Source of the DNA: a virus
Length of the DNA: 21,382 nucleotides
Direction: 5' to 3' (one strand)
IMG/VR virus record: IMGVR_UViG_3300037040_000027
Span: 1 to 21,382 of that record
Of this stretch, positions 1-5,469 are shown piece by piece. The notes beneath the pieces were generated by a model, which made no database searches, was not told where the DNA came from, and saw only the letters and a program-made list of their open reading frames with translations. The first letter of the stretch is position 1; every line of letters starts with the position of its first letter. Position numbers and translations under genes: made by a program.

Positions 1-85
1 ACACTATTCCTGAAAAGAGACTATACACATCTCACCATTTCCATGTATGCTCTAATAGCAGGGGAGAAGCGAGATAAAAATTAAT

Positions 86-113
86 TTGACTTTCCCAAAA
101 CGCGTCGTATAGT
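86..113 (+). promoter_or_regulatory. sigma70-like early promoter 1
   Basis: The -35 is TTGACT at 86-91, followed by a 16-bp spacer and the -10 TATAGT at 108-113. It faces the gene starting at 150. Spacer length and -10 match five other promoters in the first 3.5 kb, which is the main support for this call. Confidence 0.75.
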
Positions 114-149
114 CTTGGCATGCAAACGAAACGATAGCAGGGTTCCGCG

Positions 150-467
150 ATGTGGCGTCCGATGTATCTCTACGAGATGAACGCGTCACAAAACCAGTAT
201 CCTGTTCACTGGTATCCCATTCTGGCGATAACTGCACGTTCGATTCGTGCCATGGGATTTATGAAAAACATTTCGATACAGGCATGGGTGCGGTGTGTGA
301 ACGCGATAGGGATCTTTTACCCTAGTACGTTCAAGTTTGCCGTTCTACCCGATGCCGACCGGGATGCAATTCGGGATGGCTGGTTTAGCCATTTTGGCAA
401 TCAGCTTGAATTGCATCACTTCATGTGGGATACTCTAAGGGAGGTGCAACATGAGCAAGGCAACTGA
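150..467 (+). CDS. small early protein of unknown function
   Basis: A 105-residue protein that I do not recognise. It is rich in aromatic residues (several Trp, Tyr and Phe) and has no clear membrane segment or metal motif. The ATG at 150 has an AGCAGGG ribosome site at 136-142, seven bases upstream, and a promoter ends at 113, so a start here is reasonable. The frame ends in TGA and overlaps the next gene by 17 bases, which suggests translational coupling. The position directly behind an early promoter suggests a host-takeover or regulatory role, but that is inference from position only. Confidence 0.6.
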   Translation: MWRPMYLYEMNASQNQYPVHWYPILAITARSIRAMGFMKNISIQAWVRCVNAIGIFYPSTFKFAVLPDADRDAIRDGWFSHFGNQLELHHFMWDTLREVQHEQGN

Positions 468-1026
468 TAACATCCTCGGCGTGTATGCTCAATGCACGCC
501 TACGGAGCATAGGGCCGGCTTGCGATGGTATCGCACCGCACATAATGCGGCGGTATTCCTCGCAAGGCACCATGATCTAAGCGTACATCAAACATCGGCC
601 ATCATCGCCGTGTTATCTCCCGGCTTGCGTTGGGAGCATAACATTGAAGCGGCGGAGCGGGTTATCTGTGGATTCTCGCTAGATGGGCTTGGCGTTAGAT
701 GGTACGATGGCGTACGCAAAGCCGAGCGTATCGTCAATGGGGAGAATCCCCATATCGTCGCCAAGGGTAACAAGGTGCGGGCGTTTTGGTCCTGCATTGA
801 ATCCCCCAACGATACGCTTAGCGTCTGCATTGATGGGCACGCATTCGCAATTTGTGCTGGCCAGCGTATCACGTTGGAAGATACGCCGACCATGAATGAC
901 CGCCATTACAACCGCTTAGCGAAGCATTACAACGATGCCGCACGCGAGGTAGGGATTAGACCATGCCAGCTTCAGGCTATCACTTGGGTAACTTGGAGAA
1001 GGTTACACGGTGTGGTCAAAGAATAA
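451..1026 (+). CDS. phage protein, possibly HhH glycosylase-like (DUF7178-type)
   Basis: A 191-residue protein with a strong ribosome site (AAGGGAGG, 437-444) six bases before the ATG. The order of short motifs recalls an uncharacterised family common in actinobacterial phages, possibly the one databases call DUF7178. The motifs are LSPGLRWEHN near residues 55-64, a KAERIVNGENP segment near 90-100, KVRAFW near 108-113, and a VCIDGHA segment near 124-130. This layout of helices, a Lys-containing turn and a late Asp loosely resembles helix-hairpin-helix DNA glycosylases, so a DNA-binding or base-processing role is possible but unproven. Family membership is from memory, not a search. The next gene has its own promoter (1041-1068). 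Confidence 0.6.
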   Translation: MSKATDNILGVYAQCTPTEHRAGLRWYRTAHNAAVFLARHHDLSVHQTSAIIAVLSPGLRWEHNIEAAERVICGFSLDGLGVRWYDGVRKAERIVNGENPHIVAKGNKVRAFWSCIESPNDTLSVCIDGHAFAICAGQRITLEDTPTMNDRHYNRLAKHYNDAAREVGIRPCQLQAITWVTWRRLHGVVKE

Positions 1027-1040
1027 TTTTCACATCGCAC

Positions 1041-1068
1041 TTGACGAAAGTTATTTGTGGTGTATAGT
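1041..1068 (+). promoter_or_regulatory. sigma70-like early promoter 2
   Basis: The -35 TTGACG is at 1041-1046, the spacer is 16 bp ending in TTGTGGTG, and the -10 TATAGT is at 1063-1068. The same eight bases TTGTGGTG precede the -10 of the promoter at 3398-3425. It drives the GTG-start gene at 1104. Confidence 0.8.
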
Positions 1069-1103
1069 AAGAGTGTAAGAAACGTTTAACAGGAGAAGAG
1101 AAC

Positions 1104-1424
1104 GTGAAGCGTATTACAGTTCAGTGTGGCATTGGCGAAGATCGGGATGGCCGTCCCCTTGATTCTCAACGTGTGCGGGATTGCCTTCAGGCAATTCATC
1201 GGTACGCGAGTGAGAGATACGGCGGAGTAACCGCCTATCGGCATGTTGGATCGTGGGTTGATGGCCACGGTAAGACTGTTACTGAGCATGGTGTAACATT
1301 CCAAGCTGTGATAAACAACGCCCCTGACGACGATGGCAGTGACTTCGCCCGCCACGTTCGCGATATTTTACGTCAGAACAGTGTCGTTTTGACGCTGGAA
1401 ACCGTAGACGGACGTTTCGTTTAA
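1104..1424 (+). CDS. early protein of unknown function
   Basis: A 106-residue protein. The start is GTG, set by AGGAG at 1091-1095 eight bases upstream and by the promoter at 1041-1068. The middle carries the pattern GGVT, GSW and then a Glu (residues about 40-62), seen in several small uncharacterised bacterial and phage proteins; I cannot name the family with certainty. No signal peptide or membrane segment is visible. The stop is TAA. It is followed by a 94-base gap containing a hairpin and then the small gene at 1519. Confidence 0.65.
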   Translation: MKRITVQCGIGEDRDGRPLDSQRVRDCLQAIHRYASERYGGVTAYRHVGSWVDGHGKTVTEHGVTFQAVINNAPDDDGSDFARHVRDILRQNSVVLTLETVDGRFV

Positions 1425-1456
1425 ACAGTACAAGCAGAATGGTATCCTGCCTTCTC

Positions 1457-1481
1457 CCCACCGCCGTGATTGTGTGGTGGG
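1457..1481 (+). other. 8-bp stem-loop between early genes
   Basis: The arms CCCACCGC (1457-1464) and GTGGTGGG (1474-1481) pair over eight positions with one G-T, leaving a 9-base loop. No T-run follows, so a standard intrinsic terminator is unlikely. It could be an mRNA-processing or stabilising hairpin upstream of the gene at 1519. Confidence 0.45.
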
Positions 1482-1518
1482 TAGATGGAAGAATATCTAA
1501 ACCCCAACAGGAGAGACA

Positions 1519-1668
1519 ATGTACGAAGTATTGATCCAGCATAGGACGGGCGAGAACGTCTACACTCTCGCCTACAGTATCAGTGAGGCAATGGACATCG
1601 TGCGGAGCCTCCGGCACGCTGGGTACGAAGCGCGGTATCGGGCAAGGTGCATTGGCTGTGGCGAGTAG
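1519..1668 (+). CDS. 49-residue early protein with CIGC motif
   Basis: A 49-residue reading frame with AGGAG (1509-1513) five bases before the ATG, part of the same CAACAGGAGA leader type used by its neighbours. The protein is basic in its second half and ends with a CIGCGE tail holding two Cys spaced CxxC, a possible half of a zinc site. A helix-forming segment lies around residues 21-33. It ends in two consecutive TAG codons (1666-1671). The function is unknown. No separate promoter was found, so it is probably transcribed from the one at 1041. Confidence 0.6.
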   Translation: MYEVLIQHRTGENVYTLAYSISEAMDIVRSLRHAGYEARYRARCIGCGE

Positions 1669-1678
1669 TAGCACAATT

Positions 1679-1713
1679 CACCAGTTTGCTTTCCCCGCGA
1701 ACTGGTGTATACT
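1679..1713 (+). promoter_or_regulatory. early promoter 3 with operator-like inverted repeat
   Basis: The -35 TTGCTT is at 1686-1691, the spacer is 16 bp, and the -10 TATACT is at 1708-1713. An inverted repeat, CACCAGTT (1679-1686) and AACTGGTG (1700-1707), frames the spacer and ends against the -10. Because it lies upstream of transcription it must act as DNA, most simply as a repressor site. The promoter at 2111 carries a covarying version. Confidence 0.75.
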
Positions 1714-1734
1714 CTTACTAACAGGAGAATGACC

Positions 1735-2091
1735 ATGGGTGCCGGAATTGATCCGAAACGTCTGTACCGCTTGCAATACCGCCGATTGAAGACGTTGGAG
1801 CGTAGACTGTTGGGCCTCGGTGTGAGTGCCAAGTATCAGAACCGAGAAGTAGTCGGTAGCAGGTTTCGGGCGTATTTCTCGTGCCTCGGCCCGGCCAGCA
1901 ACGGCGAATCGTTTCACTACCTTGTGATACGCTTCAACCCGCAACACCAACCGCAAAGCGTGCAGAAGCATGCCGGCGATGAAGACTATGTGGAGCCCCA
2001 GTTCACGCCGGGCCGGGCAGGCGGAGTGGAGCAAGGGATAGCCCGCATCCTGACCCATCAATTGACACATGGGGATACGTACGGGCAGTGA
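1735..2091 (+). CDS. early protein of unknown function
   Basis: A 118-residue protein starting at the ATG at 1735. AGGAG at 1723-1727 lies seven bases upstream. The in-frame ATG at 1729 is too close to that site, and the GTG at 1705 lies inside the promoter, so both are rejected as starts. The N-terminus is very basic (many Arg and Lys in residues 8-32, LYRLQYRRLKTLERRLLGLG), suggesting nucleic-acid contact. The rest shows no motif I know. It has its own promoter with an operator-like repeat (1679-1713). It ends in TGA just before the next promoter cassette. Confidence 0.65.
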   Translation: MGAGIDPKRLYRLQYRRLKTLERRLLGLGVSAKYQNREVVGSRFRAYFSCLGPASNGESFHYLVIRFNPQHQPQSVQKHAGDEDYVEPQFTPGRAGGVEQGIARILTHQLTHGDTYGQ

Positions 2092-2102
2092 AGAAAACAA
2101 TT

Positions 2103-2138
2103 CACCAGATTTGCATTCTGGCCGATCCGGTGTATAGT
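2103..2138 (+). promoter_or_regulatory. early promoter 4 with covarying inverted repeat
   Basis: The -35 TTGCAT is at 2111-2116, the spacer is 16 bp, and the -10 TATAGT is at 2133-2138. The inverted repeat CACCAGAT (2103-2110) and ATCCGGTG (2125-2132) matches at 7 of 8 positions. The ACAATTCACCAG upstream sequence and the AACAGGAGAATGAC leader are shared with the cassette at 1679-1735. Confidence 0.75.
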
Positions 2139-2160
2139 TTCCTTCAACAGGAGAATGACT

Positions 2161-2310
2161 ATGGCAAACAACGGAGCCCCCAACGGTGTCGTTAACAGCA
2201 AAAAGGCCAAGCATAAGAGCAAGGGCCGTGCGTCTTATGAGAAGGCGGAGCAGAACCACAACGGCAAATACAAGCTGGGCCGTGGTTGTGGCCCCTTTAT
2301 CAGTCTCTAG
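2161..2310 (+). CDS. 49-residue basic early protein
   Basis: A 49-residue protein starting at an ATG seven bases after AGGAG (2149-2153), with its own promoter at 2111-2138. It is strongly basic: a KKAKHKSKGR stretch near residues 14-23 and further Lys and Arg to the end, with few hydrophobic residues until the final GPFISL. Such peptides in phage early regions often bind nucleic acid or host enzymes; here that is inference from charge only. It ends in TAG. Confidence 0.65.
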   Translation: MANNGAPNGVVNSKKAKHKSKGRASYEKAEQNHNGKYKLGRGCGPFISL

Positions 2311-2313
2311 CAA

Positions 2314-2352
2314 GCAACATAAGCGTAAGGCAGGTTCGCATCTGCCTGTTGC
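2314..2352 (+). other. nested stem-loop abutting a start codon
   Basis: The outer stem GCAAC (2314-2318) pairs with GTTGC (2348-2352). The inner stem AGGCAG (2328-2333) pairs with CTGCCT (2342-2347), with an 8-base loop. Nine unpaired bases lie only on the 5' side, so the 3' strand is continuous. The structure ends three bases before the ATG at 2356, which has no visible Shine-Dalgarno. No T-run follows, so it is not an obvious terminator. Confidence 0.5.
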
Positions 2353-2355
2353 ATT

Positions 2356-2970
2356 ATGAAAAACATCAAAGAGACAAGAGAGGCATGGTTGCATCAGGCT
2401 ATCGGCCTGCTGGACCGAGACCTGTTCAAGCCCCAGAAGATCATCCTACCGGAAAAGCTACGCATCAGCGTGGGCATTCCGCTGGGGCGGAAGGGTAAGG
2501 GCAGTCATGCCATCGGACAGTGCTGGCGTGATAAGGCCAGTGCTGACGGCCATATTGAGATTTTTATCTGCCCGGAGTTGGCGGACCCCGTTGAGGTGCT
2601 GGCCACTGTCACGCATGAACTGGTGCATGCTGCTGGTCACTGGGACCATAAGGCAGGCTTTAAGGCGGCGGCAACCGCCCTGGGACTCACTGGCAAAATG
2701 ACAGCCACCGTGGCCAGTGAAGACCTGACGAAGACACTGAAGGCCATGATCAATGCCCTCCCGGCGTATCCCCATGGAGCACTGAACGTGCATGAGGGAA
2801 GCGGGGATGGTCCTCGCAAGCAATCGACTCGGATGCTAAAGGTGCTTTGTGACGCGTGCGGATATACGTTCCGCGTGACGCGTAAATGGGCCGATGCTGG
2901 AATGCCTCAGTGCGTTTGCGGAAAAGAATTCCATCTTGACGGAGAAGAGTTACAAGCAGAAGGTATTTAA
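2356..2970 (+). CDS. SprT-like zinc metalloprotease
   Basis: A 204-residue protein. Residues 87-91 form the zinc-protease motif HELVH, followed by H95 and H98, matching the SprT-like layout HExxH plus a downstream His. A C-terminal zinc-ribbon is suggested by C165-x2-C168 and C186-x-C188. Bacterial and eukaryotic relatives (SprT, Spartan) bind DNA, and Spartan cleaves proteins cross-linked to it. Phage copies are common but mostly untested. It could clear proteins from phage DNA or degrade a host factor. The start at 2356 has no clear ribosome site and follows a stem-loop, so initiation may be structured or coupled. The C-terminal Cys spacing is tighter than usual. Confidence 0.85.
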   Translation: MKNIKETREAWLHQAIGLLDRDLFKPQKIILPEKLRISVGIPLGRKGKGSHAIGQCWRDKASADGHIEIFICPELADPVEVLATVTHELVHAAGHWDHKAGFKAAATALGLTGKMTATVASEDLTKTLKAMINALPAYPHGALNVHEGSGDGPRKQSTRMLKVLCDACGYTFRVTRKWADAGMPQCVCGKEFHLDGEELQAEGI

Positions 2971-2990
2971 ACGTCTCAAAAACTTTGCCC

Positions 2991-3018
2991 TTGCTTAATC
3001 GCGATGGTGAGGTATGTT
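2991..3018 (+). promoter_or_regulatory. sigma70-like early promoter 5
   Basis: The -35 TTGCTT is at 2991-2996, the spacer is 16 bp, and the -10 TATGTT is at 3013-3018. The -10 is weaker than in the other copies. It sits 21 bases after the stop of the SprT-like gene and serves the gene at 3104 through an 86-base leader. Confidence 0.6.
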
Positions 3019-3074
3019 CAGAGAACAGCAAGCCTCTGGATGTCCATTGGCTGTGTCGTAAGCATCACAACGAA

Positions 3075-3103
3075 GCAGATAAGCTGCTTCAGGAGACGAA
3101 ACC
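3075..3103 (+). promoter_or_regulatory. leader hairpin directly before a ribosome site
   Basis: GAAGCAG, a 5-base loop ATAAG, and CTGCTTC form a 7-bp stem just before AGGAG and the ATG at 3104. A stem placed directly before the ribosome site fits a leader that stabilises or processes the mRNA rather than blocking translation. Confidence 0.5.
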
Positions 3104-3394
3104 ATGACCCACGGTGTTATTGTTGGCGGTTCATATGTGTTTTCTGCCGAACAAAGGCTTGACAACAGGATTGCGGCGGCAATCGAGGGGGTTGTCCATC
3201 GCCCGGCAGAAGGATCGCAGTTCATCGACCGTGTTGAGGTCCGCCCCGATGCGGATGGAAACATCCTGGTGGCCGCAGGGGCCTCTCGTCGGGTGTTCCA
3301 GAACACCACCACGGGCCGGCTTGCCGCTGCCCAGCACATCAAGGCAGCAGTGCTGGCGGGTCGCGAACCCGAAATCCCGGAAGAATTGGGATAG
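3104..3394 (+). CDS. early protein of unknown function
   Basis: A 96-residue protein with an AGGAG ribosome site eight bases before the ATG and a stem-loop just upstream. It has alternating hydrophobic and polar stretches consistent with a small alpha/beta fold, and no catalytic or metal motif that I recognise. It ends in TAG, directly before the next promoter at 3398. Each of these early units (promoter, leader, one short gene) looks independently transcribed. Confidence 0.6.
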   Translation: MTHGVIVGGSYVFSAEQRLDNRIAAAIEGVVHRPAEGSQFIDRVEVRPDADGNILVAAGASRRVFQNTTTGRLAAAQHIKAAVLAGREPEIPEELG

Positions 3395-3397
3395 GAC

Positions 3398-3425
3398 TTG
3401 CTTTCCCGGATTTGTGGTGTACACT
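3398..3425 (+). promoter_or_regulatory. sigma70-like early promoter 6
   Basis: The -35 TTGCTT is at 3398-3403, the spacer is 16 bp ending in TTGTGGTG, and the -10 TACACT is at 3420-3425. It overlaps the end of the previous gene by a few bases and drives the gene at 3468. Confidence 0.7.
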
Positions 3426-3467
3426 GTACCCGTTGACAACATTCATTCTTCACGAGAGGAGAGTAAC

Positions 3468-3704
3468 ATGACAGTTGCTCAAGCGAAGGTAGCGGTTGAG
3501 GCGTTGCGGGAGAAATACCCGCTTCTGGGGAACTACAAGCTGGCCCGGAAGATTTATATAGGCTACGATGTCAACGATTTCCCCGAAAACACCTATGACA
3601 TCTTTACCGTCCTGGGTTCGGAATACTGCTTCTACCGCATCCTGAACTTCGTTCGCCGGTACGATGCCCGGCAGAAGAAACAAGCCGCTGTGGTTGCGGT
3701 CTGA
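3468..3704 (+). CDS. 78-residue early protein of unknown function
   Basis: A 78-residue protein starting at the ATG at 3468, with AGAGGAGAG immediately upstream. The upstream part of the same open frame reads through the previous gene and the promoter, so the longer version is rejected. The protein begins with a likely helix (residues 2-18), has an aromatic core (Tyr and Phe in residues 29-61) and ends in a basic then hydrophobic tail. I do not recognise it. It is the last gene of the promoter-per-gene region; the next element downstream is a tRNA-like hairpin. Confidence 0.6.
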   Translation: MTVAQAKVAVEALREKYPLLGNYKLARKIYIGYDVNDFPENTYDIFTVLGSEYCFYRILNFVRRYDARQKKQAAVVAV

Positions 3705-3715
3705 CCAAAGCAGGG

Positions 3716-3739
3716 TGACAGTCCGCTTATAAACTGTCA
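3716..3739 (+). promoter_or_regulatory. inverted-repeat leader shared with the tRNA
   Basis: TGACAGT (3716-3722) and ACTGTCA (3733-3739) form an inverted repeat. The stretch ATAAACTGTCAAGC (3729-3742) is identical at 13 of 14 positions to 13229-13242, directly before the tRNA near 13.2 kb, where TGACA and TGTCA are also paired. It is a shared leader, processing or control element. Confidence 0.55.
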
Positions 3740-3740
3740 A

Positions 3741-3786
3741 GCGAGTGGGAACCGGCCTATTGAGGGATCGTACCCCTCACACTCGC
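3741..3786 (+). ncRNA. truncated tRNA-like element (acceptor plus T arm)
   Basis: GCGAGTG (3741-3747) pairs with CACTCGC (3780-3786). Inside, GAGGG (3762-3766) and CCCTC (3774-3778) close a 7-base loop, ATCGTAC. Between the 5' acceptor strand and the T-like stem there are only 13 bases, and these contain GAACCGG, the same D-loop heptamer found in the tRNA at 13242. The upstream leader is also shared with that tRNA. It reads as a tRNA that lost most of its D and anticodon arms, or a deliberate minihelix. The ATG at 3789 follows two bases later. Confidence 0.5.
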
Positions 3787-3788
3787 CT

Positions 3789-4244
3789 ATGAGCTACAAA
3801 TTACGATGTACCGAGGATACTTATGGATACCTGCTGTGGTACGGCAAGGGGGGCCGGAAGCTAGCTACTCTAGCCCGGCGTGACGGCAATGCCTTCACCA
3901 CAGAGCAGCCCCGGTTCACCGGCATGCTGCGTGAGGTGAAGGAAAAATGGGGTGCCTGGGCAGCAGCGGAATACGCGGGAGGTAGAGTAACGCAAAGCTC
4001 GCCGGTGGACGCACCGGAGATTGCTGGCTCAAATCCAGCCCTCCCGATTATCCAGGAACGTCCTGATTCCGTGTTCGTCGTACGCCAGGGTGAGATCGAT
4101 CACGCCGCCACCCAGGCCGAATCCGATGACTGGTACCGTCATGTGACGGTGCTGGAGCAGAAGCACGCCGAACGCGATCCGTCGTATGTCATGCACATCT
4201 ACCGTCGTCGAGGTGGACCCCCAGTGAGACAGGTGAAACAATGA
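3789..4244 (+). CDS. unknown protein spanning a tRNA-shaped element
   Basis: A 151-residue open frame. The first 60 residues look like ordinary protein (aromatic, then Lys/Arg/Glu-rich), as do residues about 90-151. Residues about 63-87 are encoded by bases that fold as a complete cloverleaf (3976-4047). The ATG lies two bases after a tRNA-like hairpin and has no Shine-Dalgarno, so its translation is uncertain. It might be a genuine gene that carries an RNA element, a gene interrupted by a tRNA, or two shorter genes. The stop overlaps the next start as ATGA, which argues that at least the 3' part is translated. The function is unknown. Confidence 0.45.
   Translation: MSYKLRCTEDTYGYLLWYGKGGRKLATLARRDGNAFTTEQPRFTGMLREVKEKWGAWAAAEYAGGRVTQSSPVDAPEIAGSNPALPIIQERPDSVFVVRQGEIDHAATQAESDDWYRHVTVLEQKHAERDPSYVMHIYRRRGGPPVRQVKQ
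3976..4047 (+). ncRNA. tRNA-like cloverleaf with abnormal D and anticodon loops
   Basis: All four stems pair. The acceptor is CGGGAGG/CCTCCCG (3976-3982, 4040-4046). The D stem is GAGT/GCTC (3985-3988, 3997-4000). The anticodon stem is CCGGT/ACCGG (4002-4006, 4013-4017). The T stem is GCTGG/CCAGC around the loop CTCAAAT (4028-4034). The variable region is 5 bases. Oddities are a D loop without GG and an anticodon loop of six bases (or four if one more pair forms), so no normal anticodon can be read. No 3' CCA is encoded. It is likely a degenerate tRNA or a tRNA mimic rather than a decoding tRNA. Confidence 0.55.
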
Positions 4245-4453
4245 GCAAGGAGAAAGAAAAAATGTGGTTGGATAATCTCAGAGCCGCTGATCGTGAAGAG
4301 GCCCGGCATCAAGAGCGGCGTGAACGCCACCGTGGGAAGCTTGACACAGCAGGCCGAGGTGGTGTCGCTCGTCGGCTGGACCTGGATGAGGCGATGGGCT
4401 TTGCAGCGGGCGAGATCGACCTTGATGGACGTTCGATTGAGGAGGATGACTAA
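4241..4453 (+). CDS. small highly charged protein
   Basis: A 70-residue protein overlapping the previous stop (ATGA). It is extremely charged: Lys, Arg and Glu dominate residues 1-35, likely one long helix, and the last 25 residues are acidic. No motif is recognised. The tight overlap with both neighbours (ATGA upstream, TAATG downstream) supports its being translated as part of an operon running towards the polymerase. The function is unknown. Confidence 0.6.
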   Translation: MSKEKEKMWLDNLRAADREEARHQERRERHRGKLDTAGRGGVARRLDLDEAMGFAAGEIDLDGRSIEEDD

Positions 4454-4737
4454 TGGGTAGCACCGATTACACTTTCATTGCATCGTTCCCCACTCGTGCC
4501 CAGCGTGAGGCGTTGCCACCTGGCGTCAAACGACTCAAGTCGGGCCGGTTGAAGCGGGCCAAGCCCCCGCAACCGACGCTGTTGAGTAAGACGACAGCCC
4601 GCCGACTCCTGTACCTGGAACAGCACGGCCTGGCCGACTGGTTCGGCTCCCGGTTCCGCGTGGCCGCGACCCACTACATCAACAAACTGGGGGAGCGTAC
4701 TAAGCTGCCCAAGGGCATCCAACACCACGGGGTATAG
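4453..4737 (+). CDS. basic protein of unknown function
   Basis: A 94-residue basic protein whose ATG overlaps the previous TAA (TAATG). It has many Arg and Lys in residues 15-50 and a probable helix at residues 45-62. It ends in TAG, which overlaps the GTG start of the endonuclease VII gene (TAGTG), and TGA follows the TAG directly in frame. Its charge and location before a DNA-processing gene fit a nucleic-acid-binding role, but no known domain is visible. Confidence 0.6.
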   Translation: MGSTDYTFIASFPTRAQREALPPGVKRLKSGRLKRAKPPQPTLLSKTTARRLLYLEQHGLADWFGSRFRVAATHYINKLGERTKLPKGIQHHGV

Positions 4738-5393
4738 TGACAAAGACGTGTTCTAGTTGTAAACTGATAAAGCCTCTCGACGAGTTTCACATGCATCCCA
4801 ATGGGCTGCTTGGCCGAAACTCCCGATGTAGGGTGTGCTGCAATGCCCGGGCGAAGGCGTTTCGTGAAGCCAATCCCGACCACATTAAGCAGCAGAAGAA
4901 AACGTGGGCTGCCGACCACCGAGTGGCAATTCGGGCCTATTCGTTCCAAACACGGGACCGAGCGTGGGAATGCTACATTCTCCGGTTTTACGGCCTCACG
5001 CCGAGTGATTTTGACCGTCTGCTTGTTAGCCAAAACGGGGTTTGTGCAGTGTGCCGACAGGCCGAACATGCAGTAGACCCACGCACGGGTATGACAAAAC
5101 GGTTAGCGGTTGACCATGATCACTCCATGGAGTACGCTGCGGGGAAATGCCGCAAGGAAGCGGTTCGCGGTTTACTCTGCACGAAATGCAACACAGCAGC
5201 GGGAATGCTAGGAGACTCCGTGGAGCGTGCGTTTGAACTGGCCGCATATTTCGAGAAATTTTATGGAGGCAAGAATGTTTCTAGTACAGTGGACTCAGGT
5301 GTTTCCCAACAAAACCAGCATCGTGCATACGATGTGGGTTCCAAGCCGGAGGATCGCCACAAAAGCAGTAAAGGAAATAAAGCGGGAGAGTAA
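4737..5393 (+). CDS. recombination endonuclease VII with N-terminal zinc ribbon
   Basis: A 218-residue frame of the T4 endonuclease VII (HNH/His-Me finger) family, which cleaves Holliday junctions, branches and mismatches. Key residues are C103 and C106, the catalytic DHDH (126-129), RGLLC with C148 and C151, and N152. T4 gp49 has the same order of zinc Cys, DH and Asn. Residues 1-35 add a possible second zinc site (C5, C8, C31, C34/C35), absent from T4 gp49. Start is GTG overlapping the upstream TAG. Residues after about 178 look low in complexity and overlap the gene at 5275, so the functional protein may end earlier. A second endonuclease VII lies at 9406. Confidence 0.85.
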   Translation: MTKTCSSCKLIKPLDEFHMHPNGLLGRNSRCRVCCNARAKAFREANPDHIKQQKKTWAADHRVAIRAYSFQTRDRAWECYILRFYGLTPSDFDRLLVSQNGVCAVCRQAEHAVDPRTGMTKRLAVDHDHSMEYAAGKCRKEAVRGLLCTKCNTAAGMLGDSVERAFELAAYFEKFYGGKNVSSTVDSGVSQQNQHRAYDVGSKPEDRHKSSKGNKAGE

Positions 5394-5469
5394 AGACATC
5401 CGCCGGGCGGGTATCGGTCACTACCGGAGTGTGAACATCTGGATGAACCGCCTAGTGAGGATCGCATAA
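5275..5469 (+). CDS. small basic protein overlapping the endonuclease VII tail
   Basis: A 64-residue frame with a good GGAGG ribosome site five bases before the ATG. It overlaps the 3' end of the endonuclease VII frame by 119 bases. Its sequence (MFLVQW start, basic RIATKAVKEIKRESK middle, aromatic end) looks more protein-like than the endonuclease tail read in the other frame. The stop overlaps the next ATG as TAATG. The function is unknown. A small frameshift between the two frames cannot be excluded. Confidence 0.5.
   Translation: MFLVQWTQVFPNKTSIVHTMWVPSRRIATKAVKEIKRESKDIRRAGIGHYRSVNIWMNRLVRIA

Noticed and set aside
20-48. Possible divergent promoter (TATAGT on the minus strand at 25-20)
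   Set aside because: At the 16-bp spacing used elsewhere there is no TTGMNT box, and no minus-strand gene follows within the window.
1457-1495. Intrinsic terminator between 1424 and 1519
   Set aside because: The stem is good but no T-run follows it.
1705-1734. GTG start extending the 1735 gene upstream
   Set aside because: It lies inside the promoter spacer, before the transcription start. AGGAG at 1723-1727 fits the ATG at 1735.
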